DNA of 64,000 nt from Megachile rotundata. Taxonomy: Eukaryota; Arthropoda; Insecta; Hymenoptera; Megachilidae. Both the position numbers and the translations under genes were made by a program. The notes beneath the pieces are model-generated. The model ran no database searches, was not told the origin of the DNA, and was given only the letters and a program-made list of their open reading frames with translations. Location of the stretch: positions 6,448,001 to 6,512,000 of the forward strand of contig NC_134993.1 in NCBI RefSeq assembly GCF_050947335.1. The letters are read 5' to 3'. Position 1 is the stretch's first letter; every line of letters begins with the position of its first letter. Positions 53,188-64,000 of this stretch are shown here, piece after piece.

Positions 53188-53434
53188 AGCAGTCCACAAA
53201 TTATAACTACACGGCTGCCCCGACGCCCCCCAGTGTCTGCCTTAAATACTGGTTAGCTCCAAGAGCACCCGATCGTCAGGTTCGTCAACCCTGGTGAGCT
53301 ACCGAGGCTCCCGGACGACAACCTGCATCTGGTTAGTGCTTCCCAGGCTACCAATTTGAGGCAGCAACATGGAACAAGTCAAGGTGAACAACCGGTCTTA
53401 ACGCAGTTATTACAATTAATTCTGGATTTTATCT

Positions 53435-55211
53435 TGTGACGTGGTATTTTATACCCGTCACAAGGAACCTCCTCGGGAGACCGGACAGTCATTGCATTAG
53501 GGGCAAATACCGTCTAGAGAGAGAACGAAGCGCATATAATATAGTATCGTACGATCGGAATCTGTCGCCGCTTTATTTTGTATGTACCATCGGATAACGA
53601 CGTCATCACCAGCGAAGGAACACCGTACGTCGAGGGAACGCACCGCTACCCGCCGCTACCCCGCTCGGATCAACTAATAGACCAAGAGAGGCAGCGGAGT
53701 AAGGGGAGGAAGGTCTGCGAGAGAGCGACGTACTCCTAAGGAAGGTTCCGCTACCCTGCCGCTTCCCCGCTAAGGACCAGCGATAGAGGAAGAGAGGTCG
53801 CGGAGCAAGAGGAGGTCCTGCCGAAGATGCCTTCGCGAGAAGACGGAAACTTCGGCCTGGGGTGGGGGTGATCACGAGGTGTCCGAATACCGGCATAAGG
53901 GCACGCGGTTTTAGCATTCTGTATCCGGCATTTGCCCAGTAAATAACTTGGCACAGTTCGCTTTTTCGTAACAGATTATATTGCCCTATTGACCGCTGCC
54001 GCCTGCCGTGGGTTGCCGTATCGGACATCCCGGTAAGCCCCTCACCTTCTATCGTTGTAAAGAATTCGAAATCGAGAATAACGTATCGTGGGTTGTCGAT
54101 CACCGAGTGTGCCAATCACTGGCCGATTCTGCAAAATGTGGCCGGGGTGTCGGCATTGATCGTTAGTTAGTAATTAGGTTAAGTAATTGCAGAGAATCCG
54201 GAAGTATCGTGAGATAGGAATAAGCCACACTCGGCAAGTCACTGAAACGGACCGGGGGGATTGGTACCGCGTTAGCCACTATTTAGTTTCTTAGTCTCGC
54301 GAAAGCGTTGCAAATTTTGTGCCCACCCACGTCTCGATTTCGAATTCTCATTTACGCGGGAGCAGATCGGAAAGTGCATGTTTTGTCGTATCGGACATTT
54401 CGTAGTTTGTCGCGCTAGTTCTCGCCTTCTGTCTCTAGACGGTCGTGGATACAGAATCAAGTCGCGTATAAGAATAATCGCGTCGCGTTTAGTTAATTGC
54501 GTTAGATTTCGTGCGTTTAGGATAATTGCGTTTCGTTGCGTTAGAATCTTTGCATTCCGTCGCGTTATATTGCGGTAGAAAAATTGCGTTGCGTTTCGTT
54601 AGTCATTAGAGTTGCGTAGAGATAATTGCGTCACGTATCATTCCGAAAATCGACGACTGTATCGCACTTAGGAATTGGCATTACCCCATTTACGGGAATA
54701 GAATCTCGAACATCGGTCATTTGCTAAGTGTTAACGAACGAGTTGATTGTCGGGATACGGAAGCATACTGTTCATCGCCTAGATTAATTAGATTTACAAT
54801 AAACAGCGCTGCTTTTACTAAATACTGCTGAGTCGAGGTCTCTTACGAATTATCCCGGAATATTCTATCAAATCCGCCTCCGCGTCTAGCCTCCTTACCC
54901 TGTAAGAATCACGCCACTCTACCATCGCGTACGGATACTGAGCTTCCGAGCCGTTCCGCCGCCGTTTCGAGTCTCTCGCGTTAAAGCTCCTTATCGCGAC
55001 GCGGAAACGCGTCTGGCGCCCAATTAATTAATAAATCAAAGCGGTATTTAACAGATTCGAATCGGGCGTCGAAGTGCTACTCGTCGGTGGATCCGCGGAG
55101 GCGCCGCGACGGTCGTAATCGCGGATCAGGTCGAAAGGGCCGTTTCGAGAATTCGCGGGCGGGGCGGGGTCGCGGGCCACCATCGAGCTAGCCACGAAAT
55201 ACCGCGTAGCA
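53435..55211. mobile_element. Solo LTR (1777 bp), longer copy
   Basis: Starts TGTGACGTGG, ends GCGTAGCA, flanked by ATCT (53431-53434, 55212-55215). Same family as 22507-23654, with an extra block of about 640 bp (about 54460-55095) that holds caataaacagc, a possible polyadenylation signal. An internal tggcgccc at about 55013 resembles a primer site but lies inside the LTR. Confidence 0.87.
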
Positions 55212-55364
55212 ATCTAAAGTTCATTTCCATATAGTCCTTAAAATACCCCAACCGCACTCGAACTAAAAGACTAAACAAGAAGCAACGTCGAAGAGGAGTC
55301 AGGGAGAGACTCCGCCGTGAAAGACGGAGAAGACGCGAGGAAATCGCGCGTCTACAACCATAGC

Positions 55365-55666
55365 CGCCCGTCGAGCCGGAACCTCTCTGTTCCCCCCACT
55401 CAATAGCCGCGACGATTCCAGTTCGGGACCGGGAGCCCGAAATTATAGTAATCTCGAGCGACGAGGAGGAAAGGAAGACTCCCTCTCCACCTCCAGAAAT
55501 CTTAGACACAGCGACAGCTATCAAAGTCGCACAGCATAGCGAGATACCGGTCCCCATCTTAAAGTCATTCATAAAGCACCACGAGGAAATACGACTCGGT
55601 ACAGCACCCGTCGATTTATACGAATGGTGCGAGCATATGTATCAAATTTATAACCCTATCGAATAA
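55365..55666 (+). pseudogene. Gag-like N-terminal fragment
   Basis: An open 100-codon frame: proline-rich, then the acidic VISSDEEERKTPSPPP segment, then EIPVPILKSFIKHHEEI and DLYEWCEHMYQIYN. Acidic plus helical layout fits the Gag N terminus of gypsy elements. The zinc-knuckle part of a similar Gag follows at 56155. No protein in this window matches directly. Confidence 0.5.
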
Positions 55667-56154
55667 AGATACTTTTTTGGGACTTCCGAGTGTTCCTTCT
55701 TTCTCCCTCACCCTCTAACCAGGTCACGAAGTCAGTAGAGCCGTGTATTCGACTGCCTGACCTCTCGCTGATCTGGCGGACCCCCACATTATACGGGAAT
55801 CTTTTGATAATCTCTAATAATTCTCCTGCCCTATCCTGCGATCTCTCGAGCCGCTCCGAGATATCCAGGTCCTCCCGTCCCGTACGTAACACATAAATGT
55901 TTTAATAAATATTTATATAGAATTAACCCGGAAAACATAGTGTTGATTCATATGTATATCTCCCCCCAATATAAATCCCGCCATAGTGGATACCCGCCAA
56001 TTTAAAGAAGATTCCATAAAAACGTAACAATAAGCGGTCATATTAGCAAAAAAAGGAAAAATGGCGTGCCGTGCTGGCAAGAAAGTGTTTCTACAAAAAT
56101 TCAAGAATAAAATGCAGAAGCTGACCCAACAGGTACAAAGAAATGCAGATATAA
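55667..56154. other. Possible LTR piece and AT-rich DNA
   Basis: AATAAAG at 55663 followed by a 220-bp segment ending gtaacaca resembles the R-U5 end of an LTR. No partner copy seen. Confidence 0.35.
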
Positions 56155-57511
56155 ATATATATGTATATAACAAAGACTGGGGCACCGCTACTCCAATTCG
56201 CAGCAGGCGAAGTATTGCTACCGGTGCGGCCGAAGAGGAATGTCGCTTCGAACATGTCCCGAATGCACCGAGGAGTGGAAGGAAGAAATCACCCACACCC
56301 TTTCATGGCGCCTACTTCTGAGAGAGGCTCCCGGTCCGAGCCACCAATAGGGCCGCTAAATACCGTGCCGCTATATACGGCGGAGCCTCTCGTTGCCGCC
56401 GTACCGTAACAAGGAATTCCGTCCCGTGTATATTCCGTGTACGTAAAAAAGCCAGATTCCGATATTTCCGATATCGCCGTAGATTTAAATGAATGGAAGT
56501 TAGTTGTACCGCACGAACAACGAGCCGCGATTTATCAAGAAGCTCTTGACCAGCCTCAGTCCAACCATTTAGAAGTAGATAGGACCTATAATCGCGTTGC
56601 CATACGATATTATTGGCCAGGCATATATAAGGACATCGCAGAATACGTGAAGCACTGTGCCGTCTGTCAACGAGCAAAAGTAGAACAATTACCTTCGGCG
56701 GGCATAATGGGTTACCGTATTTCCTTGTAGTCTGTCAGACTTTATGTATATACTGGTAGTCCAAGATTTATTCACGAAATGGATCGAATGTTGTCCTTTA
56801 TGGAAAGCAACCGGAAAGAAAGTTAAAGAAGCATTGAAAGATCTAATTTTATGCAGATGGAGCGCACTACGCATATTAGTTACCGATAACGGGACCGAAT
56901 TTAAAAATCGTGAAATTACCGTCCTCGCCTACACCGCCTTACCACCCACAATCGAATCCCGTGGAAGGAGTATATCGAATACTGAAAACCATGATTGTAT
57001 CGTACATAGGAAAAGATCACCGAGAATGGGATGTACATTTAACCGATTTCCGTTTCGCGTATAATACTGCGCATCATAGCTCTACAAAATTTTCTCCCGC
57101 CTTTTTGAATTTTGGTCTTGAACTCATGCCAATTAATTGTTACCGCGAAGTTGTCTCAAGAAAAGAGAAATTAGTATCGGCGACAGAGAATGCATGGAAA
57201 AAACGGTTATGACAATTAAAATTAATACAGGATTGGGTAGTCAGAAATCTCGATAAGGCAGCAGTTAAACAAGCGTCTCGTTATAACCTAAGACGATGGG
57301 ATGACCAGTACAGCGTAGGTGACCTCGTAGTACGCCGAAATCATACGTTATCGTCCACGGAAAAGAATATCACCGCTAAACTTATACCGAAATTTCTAGG
57401 TTCTTATCGAATAACGCGTAAAATATCGCTAATTATGTACGAAATTAAAGGTTCAACGGAGCGCCAACTACTTAAAGCGCACGTGGAAGATTTGAAAAGA
57501 TTTAATTTGTA
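56155..57511 (+). pseudogene. Gypsy Gag zinc knuckle joined to integrase
   Basis: CYRCGRRGMSLRTCPEC (56200-56265) is a knuckle with leucine in place of the histidine. Protease, reverse transcriptase and RNase H are missing. Integrase begins near 56440: RAAIYQEALDQPQ, the zinc C-x2-C, LVTDNGTEF (second D), then a frame-shifted E block and the GPY/F-type C-terminal domain to the stop at 57509-57511. Same family as the fragment at 27245-27880. Frameshifts and a short deletion break it. Confidence 0.82.
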
Positions 57512-57705
57512 AACTAATGTCCTTTCTGCAATACCGTTCCGAGTTTCCTGCGTGTACCGTATCGCGGTAACGAGAGAGAGAGAAAAAGAAAACAAAAAGA
57601 AGAAAAGAAAAAAGAAGAAAGACAGCGATGCCCCAAGAGCCAACTAAGGGATGAAACACAAAAGACCCAAAAGATCCCTGGGACAACCTTTGGTCGTATC
57701 GGCGT

Positions 57706-58260
57706 TTGTTAGACCGCATCACTAGGGAGCATTCAGGACTGTGTGCAGCCCTGCGGCAGGCCGTGCAGGATAATGTTATTACCGCGAATGTTATTACCCC
57801 ACCACGGGAACGGTGGAACGAGAAATTCCCCCGTCCCGAGATGCGGTCGCCCAAACACCGCGGCTGCAAACGACCTCCACAGGCATCCAGGTCGGGGCGG
57901 CAGGAGGATCCATACCGCGGCGCGAAAGGAGGATTCACTTCACTCAAACGGTCGTTGGAGGGCCACCCCGGACCCGGGCGACCCAAACCGCGCCACTCCC
58001 GCCCACATTCGATAGGGCGACCCAGACCAGGGAGGAAGAGCGCGTCATCACCCCACGGATCCGGCCTTGGAGCGGAGAGGATGTCCGCATCCCTACCGTC
58101 CCGCAACCAGCCGACCGGAGTAGAATGCTGGAACTGCGGCGCCCTGGGATACCGTTACTTCAAGTACCCAAGGTCCCAGCAAGAAAAATATTGCTACCAG
58201 TGCGGCCGAAAAGGAGTCTTACTCAGGAACTGTCCCGAGTGCGCCGAAGAATGGAGGTAA
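57706..58260 (+). pseudogene. Gypsy Gag C-terminal fragment with two knuckles
   Basis: Frame at 57706: a helical start (RITREHSGLCAALRQAVQD), a long basic linker, then CWNCGALGYRYFKYP and CYQCGRKGVLLRNCPEC. Both knuckles lack the normal histidine or final cysteine. It lies downstream of integrase, so it belongs to a second, rearranged copy. A 60-bp purine run (57567-57626) before it could be a polypurine tract of the first copy. Confidence 0.6.
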
Positions 58261-58676
58261 GAGATGGCGCAATTTTTTTTCCTATTCATGAAACAGTATA
58301 TTTCACAGCATAAAATGCATTGCAACGAGCAATGTTCATCCACCATCTACAACCTTAACCAGCTTCTTTGAAACATATCAAAATGATAATTTTGCTCGAA
58401 CATTATTATACGCCGAAATGCCAAAATAGTACACTTGGAATGAAACCTCAAGGAAATTTCAAAGATGGAAACAAGGAAAACCAGTTACAGATTACCCCAA
58501 TGTATATTCGACGGATGCCATAGGTCCATTTTATTCAGTCCATCTAAGCAATGATGAGTGTTTTTATTTGCGGTTGCTATTAGTCAATGTTCGAGGCCCA
58601 ACTTTATTTCAATATTTACGCACTGTTAATGGTGAATTGGGTGGCTCTTTCAGGGATTAATTGTGTGACTCATTGA
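58261..58676. other. Unassigned interval
   Basis: No gene recognised. Short open stretches only. Confidence 0.4.
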
Positions 58677-58790
58677 GAAGAAAAACGGCAGTGACTTAGC
58701 AGGAAAGTCGAAATCGAAAATATTTTAATTTTCCTTCGATCTTCTGGGTCGTTTGGACTTTCCTGCCGAGTCACTGTCGTTTTTCTTATT
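58677..58790. repeat. Hairpin with 32-bp arms
   Basis: 58678-58709 and 58756-58787 are inverse copies with three mismatches, separated by 46 bases. Confidence 0.85.
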
Positions 58791-59554
58791 TAGTGGAATA
58801 GGCCTATAGGGAAAACCAATTAAAAAAAAACGCATCAACAGTAGTACCTCTTGGGTGATGTGGAAAACTATTGACAAACTTGTAATTATTGTAACATGTA
58901 TTATTGTTATTATATGTATATATAAAAGATGTTTATAGATGTAAACATAGTATTAATAACTTTAATAATCTGTAAAAATAATAATTATTAACAGTGCAAG
59001 CAAAATTTTTAATCACGGATGGATCCCGACAAATCTATCGTACGACGTCCCTGGCACACGACGTCACGTGGGCAGTCTAGTGCGGGAGTGAGGGCACGGT
59101 AGGCGTCTACCTCGAAATCGGCCCGAACAATGCAACTAAATCCGAGCACTGCTCTAAGGCTTCGCACTTGGACCGGGGCACCCACATAAAATAGAGATGA
59201 CGGCACTGCCGGGATCACTCCGTAAGTGATTCCATGCAGCGGAGCCGTCCGGGTCGCAGGCGTCCGTGTCGGGGGACTTGGGCGCCCTTGCACGCGGCCC
59301 TGGGTAGTGCCGGCAGCGGTAGTGGTCACTGGTGTCGGCGGAGAGACGTTTTGTGGGATCTTCCCGGGATAGTGCTGGCGGGAGGGGAAGGACACGAAGG
59401 CAGAGTACTCAGCTTGGTCCCGGTCCTTCCCTGAAGATGCCAGGGAATGGCCACCGCGGGGTTTTTAGTCAGTACGAATCTGACATATCCCTGCGCCCCT
59501 CCCCCGGGGGGTGCGGGGAACCTATGCAAGGTTTCCCCCGCGTGAAAGAAAAAA
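58791..59554. other. AT-rich then GC-rich interval
   Basis: 59009-59500 is GC-rich with long open frames on both strands. The minus-strand frame 59395-59009 is open for 128 codons but not recognised. Confidence 0.35.
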
Positions 59555-61393
59555 GGCCCCGTGGTCTTAGCTGCAAAAATTATTATACAAGAATGCTGGA
59601 AGTCAAGGGTTCATTGGGACGAGTCGGTATCGCAAAAATTGCATTCGCGCTGGATTAAATTCGCTGAGCAATTAAACCTCATTAAAGATTTCTCGATAGA
59701 ACGAAACATTTTGACGCCTGACGCGACCAGCATCGAGTTACACGGATTTTGTGATGCGAGTAAGGTCGGTTACGGAGCGTGTTTGTATGTACGATCGACG
59801 GATCTACAGGGACGAGTAGTTGTTCGATTAGCTTGTGCGAAATCTAGAGTAGCCCCCTCATCAAGGAAGTATCCATTCCGAAGGTAGAATTGTGCGGTGC
59901 GCACTTACTATCACGGTTGTACAGCGAGTCCCTTCTCGCACTGGATTTCGCGATTTCTCGCATTGTGTTTTGGTCCAATTCGACCATCGTTCTTCAGTGG
60001 CTAAAACGATCGCCCCAACCGCTCAAGGTCTTCGAAGCCAACCGGGTCACAGAAATACAATCTCTAGGAGATAGGGTCGAGTGGCGACACATCCGAACCA
60101 AGGATAATCCAGCTGACTCTTTATCTAGGGGACAACTCCCCTCGGAATTTCTCAACAATCAACTGTGGTCTAATGGTCCTCCTTCGCTCAAACGAAATCA
60201 TAGCGATTGGCCTATCCCCATTCAAACGGTTCCATCAGAAATTCCCGGTCTTAGAAAAAACATTTACCTGGTAACGGCTTCCACCGATGTTTTCCGACAT
60301 TTCTCATCCTATACCACACTCGTACATTCCGTTGCGTACTGTTTACGTATGCGCAAATCCAATCCCTTTAAGGATAAGAGTCTAAGCGTAATAGAAAATG
60401 CGCAAGCGGAACTCAAAATTTTGCTATTGATACAAAACGAGCAATACAGCTATGAAATCGAGCAAATCAGGGAGACCGGAGAGACGAAGAACCTCCGATT
60501 GCGAGGTCTCAATCCGTTCATTGACCAACAAGGTCTACTGCGAGTTGGTGGTCGTTTGAAACACGCGCCCATTTCATTCACTAAAAAACATCCTATCTTA
60601 TTGCCTTCCAATCATCACGTAACAGACCTGATAATTCGCGAAATTCACAAAAAATTCACAAAAACACTTATCCGGAATTCAAGGCACGCTTTACAATATC
60701 CGACATTGATTCTGGTTACTCGACGGAAAAAATCAAGTACGTCGAATTGTGAGATGATGTGTCGATTGCATTTGACATCGTCCCATCACGCTGCACGGTA
60801 AAATGGCGGATTTACCAAACGCACGCGTTAACGAATCAGCTGCGTCTTCTCACGGTGTAGATTACTTCGGACCTTTATATATCAAGGAAAAGAAATTTCG
60901 AAACCGAACTCAAATCAAGGCATATGGGTGCGTTTTCATTTGTATGGCCACCAAGGCTATACATATCGAAATTGTAAGCGACTTGACAACCGATGGTTTC
61001 CTGGGCGCTTTCGGGCGATTTATTGGCTGTAGGGGAATTCCTTCTCATGTTTATTCCGACAATGGAACGAATTTCGTGGGCGTAAATTATGAACTGCGGG
61101 AACTTTATCTCCTGCTCGAATCCGAGCAACATCAGGGTCTAATTAACGAATATGCCGTGCGCAAAAACATTACGTGACAGTTTAATCCTCCTCTGTTGCC
61201 ACACTTTGGGGGCATTTGAGAGGCTACTGTAAAATCTTTCAAACATCACTTTAAACGAGTAGTAAAAAATCAACTTCTTACATTTGAAGAATTGAATATT
61301 CTCGCAATACAAATCGAATCGATCCTTAATTCTCGTCCCCTCTGTTCATTATCTAATGATCCCAACGATCCTCTAGCATTAACGCCTGCTCAT
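59555..61393 (+). pseudogene. BEL/Pao pol: RNase H to integrase, broken
   Basis: Reads IIIQECWKSRVHWDES, ELHGFCDASKVGYGACLY (RNase H start), FWSNSTIVLQWL, VEWRHIRTKDNPADSLSRG, then the integrase with FGPLYI, ATKAIHIEIVSDLT, SDNGTNF and a terminal IESILNSRPL. Frame changes lie near 59886 and 60730, and stops near 61177 and 61218. It is cut at LTPAH by a solo LTR and continues at 62844. Confidence 0.9.
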
Positions 61394-62839
61394 TGTAACG
61401 AGGCATATTTTCACTGGGTTGATTGCCTCCCTTTTTTTTTTGGGTTATGCCTCGTTACGATGATCCTCCCGAATTGCCAGCCCCACTCCTCCGCCCAAGC
61501 GGACCACCTCGCCGCTGGGGCAAGTATGAATGAGCGGGCGTGTGTGAGTCTTTGCGTTTGTTTTTTCTTTTTCTTCTTTTTTTTTGCGTTTGCGCGGGCC
61601 CAGCTTTTCTTTCTCCCCTTCCCCCTTCTCCAACACCAGGAAGGAGCCGCTGCTGCCCCGGTCGCGGAGGAACCCCTCCCTGAGCGACGGAGGCGCGGGA
61701 TGGGCCCATCGAAGGAAAGTCGCCGGCTGTCCGGTTGCGCCGCCACCCCGTCATCCTCCGCGGGGGCGACCGGCAGCCCACCACCGAGGGACGCCAGGCC
61801 TGGGGATAAGCCACCCCCAACCGCCACCTAGAGAGGGCCCCAGGACCTGGCCGCAGAACACCACGGGATGGCCCATCCTCGACGCCGAAATCCCCGGGGT
61901 GGGGGAATACCGCGAACCGGGGAAGAAGAGGATGGTGAAGAGAAGCTAGCGAGCCGCCGCGACGGAAAGTCTCCGTTTTTCGCCAAAAGCCCCGCTTCAG
62001 CCCGAATCGTTCTCTGTTTTTTTTCTTTTGCGCGTTGCGCCCAGTTTTGTTCCGTCTCTTTTTCTGTTAATTTGTAGTGCGTTCCGTTTTTCTACCTTGT
62101 GTTTTTTTTCTTGTATTGTGTGCCTGCGTGGAGTGTGTGTCGCCGCCGCCCCTGTGTGGAATTTTTGGAGTACACCAGCGCAAAAAGGTAGGAGTCATCT
62201 CCGTACCCTTTTTATTGCTATTCATTTGCGCGTGGGCGAGGGCGATAGGACCCCTGGCCCCAGTGACGAGGACCCTAGAGGCCGCGGACGGTTCATACGA
62301 CACCGTCCCCTCTCATTTAGTTTTTTTGTACGCTGTATTTTGGTATTTAGGACCAACGTCCCCTTATTGTCCACGACCCCTAAGAGGGCGTGTTCCTTCG
62401 CGGGCGAATACCACAGCGTTCTCTTTGTATTTTTCGATCTTCGTACTCGCGCGTACCGTGAGCCCCCGCGCCGCGAAAGCCTCCCACGCAACTGGCGAGT
62501 CGACCCCTTTTCCTCGACCGTTGCTTGTAACGCGTGGGGCCCACGCGAATTCATTTTTTCTGCTCTGCTTACGTGGCCTACTTGGAGGCCCGAATAAAAG
62601 CACTTTCTATTGGATACGAACTCGCGGGTCTTTTACTAGTTTTTTTTCTGACCCCCTCTGATTCCCGCTCCCGACAGAGCAGCCGGAAGGGCGATTACTA
62701 CGGACGAGTGCATTAGCACTGGCGCCCCATTAAAGAAATCGTCCGTGGGTGTGAGCATCGGTGCGTGGAGGACCGTTTTCCCTAACTGCCCCCACTCCAG
62801 GGAACCCCCTTCGGGCTTTCCCCCCACCGATCCGTCACA
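61394..62839. mobile_element. Solo LTR (1446 bp) inside BEL/Pao pol
   Basis: Starts TGTAACGAGG and ends GTCACA, with a 4-bp duplication TCAT (61390-61393, 62840-62843). Removing it and one TCAT joins the BEL frame exactly (PAH|LLIGRP). GC-rich, with AATAAAAGC at 62593 as a likely polyadenylation signal. The first 14 bases recur inverted at 61446-61459. A different family from the solo LTRs at 22.5 and 53.4 kb. Confidence 0.88.
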
Positions 62840-62843
62840 TCAT

Positions 62844-63209
62844 CTTTTAATAGGGCGTCCGCTCACCATGCTGCCTGAAAATGATCTTTCTGACGTTCCA
62901 GATAACCGTCTCAAGGTCTGGCAATTTATCACCAGGGCCCGCCAGAACTTTTGGAAACGCTGGCATTTGGAGTATCTCAACGAGCTCCAGAAACGGCAAA
63001 AATGGTATACATCACGAGGCGAACTGCAGCCCGGCAATGTCGTGCTTATCATGGACAAAAACCAACCATGCATGAGGTGGCAGCTGGGAGTGGTCGTCGA
63101 GATCCATCCAGGAGATGATGGAGTTGCACGCGTCGCAACGGTCCGCACTGCGCAAGGATCATTCAAGCGGAATATCACCCTTTTATGTCCTCTGCTGGAC
63201 AATATCTGA
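62844..63209 (+). pseudogene. BEL/Pao pol C-terminal end
   Basis: Continues integrase after the solo LTR: LLIGRPLTMLPE, RLKVWQFITRARQNFWKRW, GNVVLIMDKNQP, LGVVVEIHPGDDGVARVATVRT, ending at the normal stop at 63207-63209. This is the conserved C-terminal block of BEL/Pao integrase. Open across this part, so the interruption is the main break here. Confidence 0.92.
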
Positions 63210-63335
63210 TTGTCGATAATGTAGCATGTACCTATATGTATTAATTGGTGAATCTATAATATGTATTGCCATTTGTACATCACACATCACGCCACATTCG
63301 TATCGGCTTGCTCACCCTTTCGCAACGGGGGAGTA

Positions 63336-63605
63336 TGTCGAGTCGAATCCCAAAAAAAAGGGGAAACACGTAGCCCGATATTGCGTCGCATAAACAGGTG
63401 CGTGTTGTTGATCGAGAACACGTGCGTTTTAGATAGCTAAGTCTATAGCTTGAATCCGGTTTATACCGGATAATTCGCGAATCGACAGATTCGTTCGGGA
63501 TCGTTTTGGTTCGTCTGGACCTTCGTGACCGTTAGGGCTACTCTACTGAGGCGCGCGGTGGTCACGCGTAAAAAGAAGCCGGTACGGCACGCGCCGGAGA
63601 AAGTA
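63336..63605 (+). repeat. 3' LTR of the BEL/Pao element, internally deleted
   Basis: Follows a purine tract (acgggggagta) and starts TGTCGAGTCGAATCCC. Matches 35125-35712 but lacks the middle (after gtctatag), including the TATA and polyadenylation part. Confidence 0.85.
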
Positions 63606-64000
63606 CAGTGGACATTCTATATAAGCAAAAATGTCCTTTCCGATATAAGCAAAAATGTTATCCCCACCACTGGGGGGAAGACTCCTCGAGACGCCAGTGG
63701 TTCGCTCGCCCGGAAATGTAACGTGACCCGGGTATTAGTGTATCCGTGAGATAATACCAATGCAAATATAAAACTTTTTTATTTTTGACTTTTTCGTTAT
63801 CAAACTTTTACCAATTAATTCTTGACATTTTTCCGATTAAAATGAGACCAAACACGATATAATTTGTACTATTTTTACTGGTTTAATTGCCGATAAAAGT
63901 TTCTCACGTCGAAGAGGATAGCGAGTCAAAAAGAAAGAGACGCTACGATCGTGGCAGTCGGCAAAGATCAAAATTCTGTTCGATTGTTTGCAATAGTGGA
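63606..64000. other. Possible DNA-transposon end, then AT-rich DNA
   Basis: cagtggacattctatataagc at the LTR break, with ATATAAGCAAAAATGT present twice 32 bp apart. Might be the end of an inserted element whose other end lies outside the window. Confidence 0.35.

Noticed and set aside
55012..55022. tggcgcccaa as a retroviral-type primer binding site
   Set aside because: It lies inside a segment bounded by TG...CA and a 4-bp duplication (53435-55211), so it is internal to a solo LTR.
61411..62827. Many overlapping open frames in both directions
   Set aside because: The segment is a GC-rich solo LTR. Frames on all strands reflect composition and none has a domain.
1..64000. CRISPR array, bacterial operon or phage reading of the window
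   Set aside because: No spaced direct repeats of CRISPR type. The tRNA, poly(A) tails and transposon families are eukaryotic. The 44-bp palindrome units lack unique spacers.

Overview
The window looks like a transposon-rich stretch of insect nuclear DNA. It has eukaryotic tRNA signals, poly(A) tails, AATAAA signals and TATA boxes, and a mix of Jockey, BEL/Pao, Ty3/gypsy, Penelope, mariner, piggyBac and Transib-like sequences. The closest feel is a hymenopteran (ant-like) genome, but that is an inference from repeat content, not a proven assignment. The only host-type gene I can name is one complete tRNA-Asp(GTC). No protein-coding host gene is convincingly present; three or four short ORFs (37.2 kb, 39.1-40.8 kb, 50.3-51.2 kb) are unrecognised.

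1-9.3 kb is built around the tRNA-Asp gene at 5537-5608. Two Jockey-type LINE copies end exactly at the first base of tRNA-Asp sequence. On the other side a head-to-tail array of six short poly(A)-tailed retroposon units has copied tRNA positions 15-72 at each junction. A 1274-bp Transib-like element is inserted in the tRNA head of the last unit. 9.85-14.98 kb is a young, complete Ty3/gypsy element on the minus strand with near-identical LTRs and one open gag-pol frame.

15-25 kb is a nest: two covarying hairpins, a deleted mariner, a broken piggyBac, a BEL/Pao element split into pieces, a Penelope-like element with inverted flanks, a solo LTR inside a 44-bp palindrome repeat, and a 700-bp foldback element. 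25.4-30 kb holds an internally deleted gypsy with a mariner inside it, then a second Transib-like element with a CGTCG duplication. 30-35.7 kb holds tandem and inverted repeats, mariner and piggyBac ends and LTRs. 37-41 kb holds unrecognised ORFs, a 128-bp tandem repeat and splice-like signals. 41-46.5 kb holds gypsy debris inside a large inverted repeat.

46.6-49.4 kb is a truncated LINE with a 15-bp target duplication, itself carrying an apparently intact piggyBac (47112-49161, 564-aa transposase). 49.5-58.3 kb holds gypsy fragments, a duplicated cysteine-rich ORF, a near-perfect palindrome, a minisatellite and a 1.78-kb solo LTR. 59.5-63.6 kb is a BEL/Pao pol region interrupted by a 1.45-kb solo LTR and ending in its own LTR.

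The two observations I rate highest are the use of tRNA-Asp as a docking site by two unrelated retroelement families, and a recurring layout at four TTAA-bounded ends: a palindrome 14-18 bp from TTAA and another about 44 bp further in, with unrelated palindrome sequences in each case.
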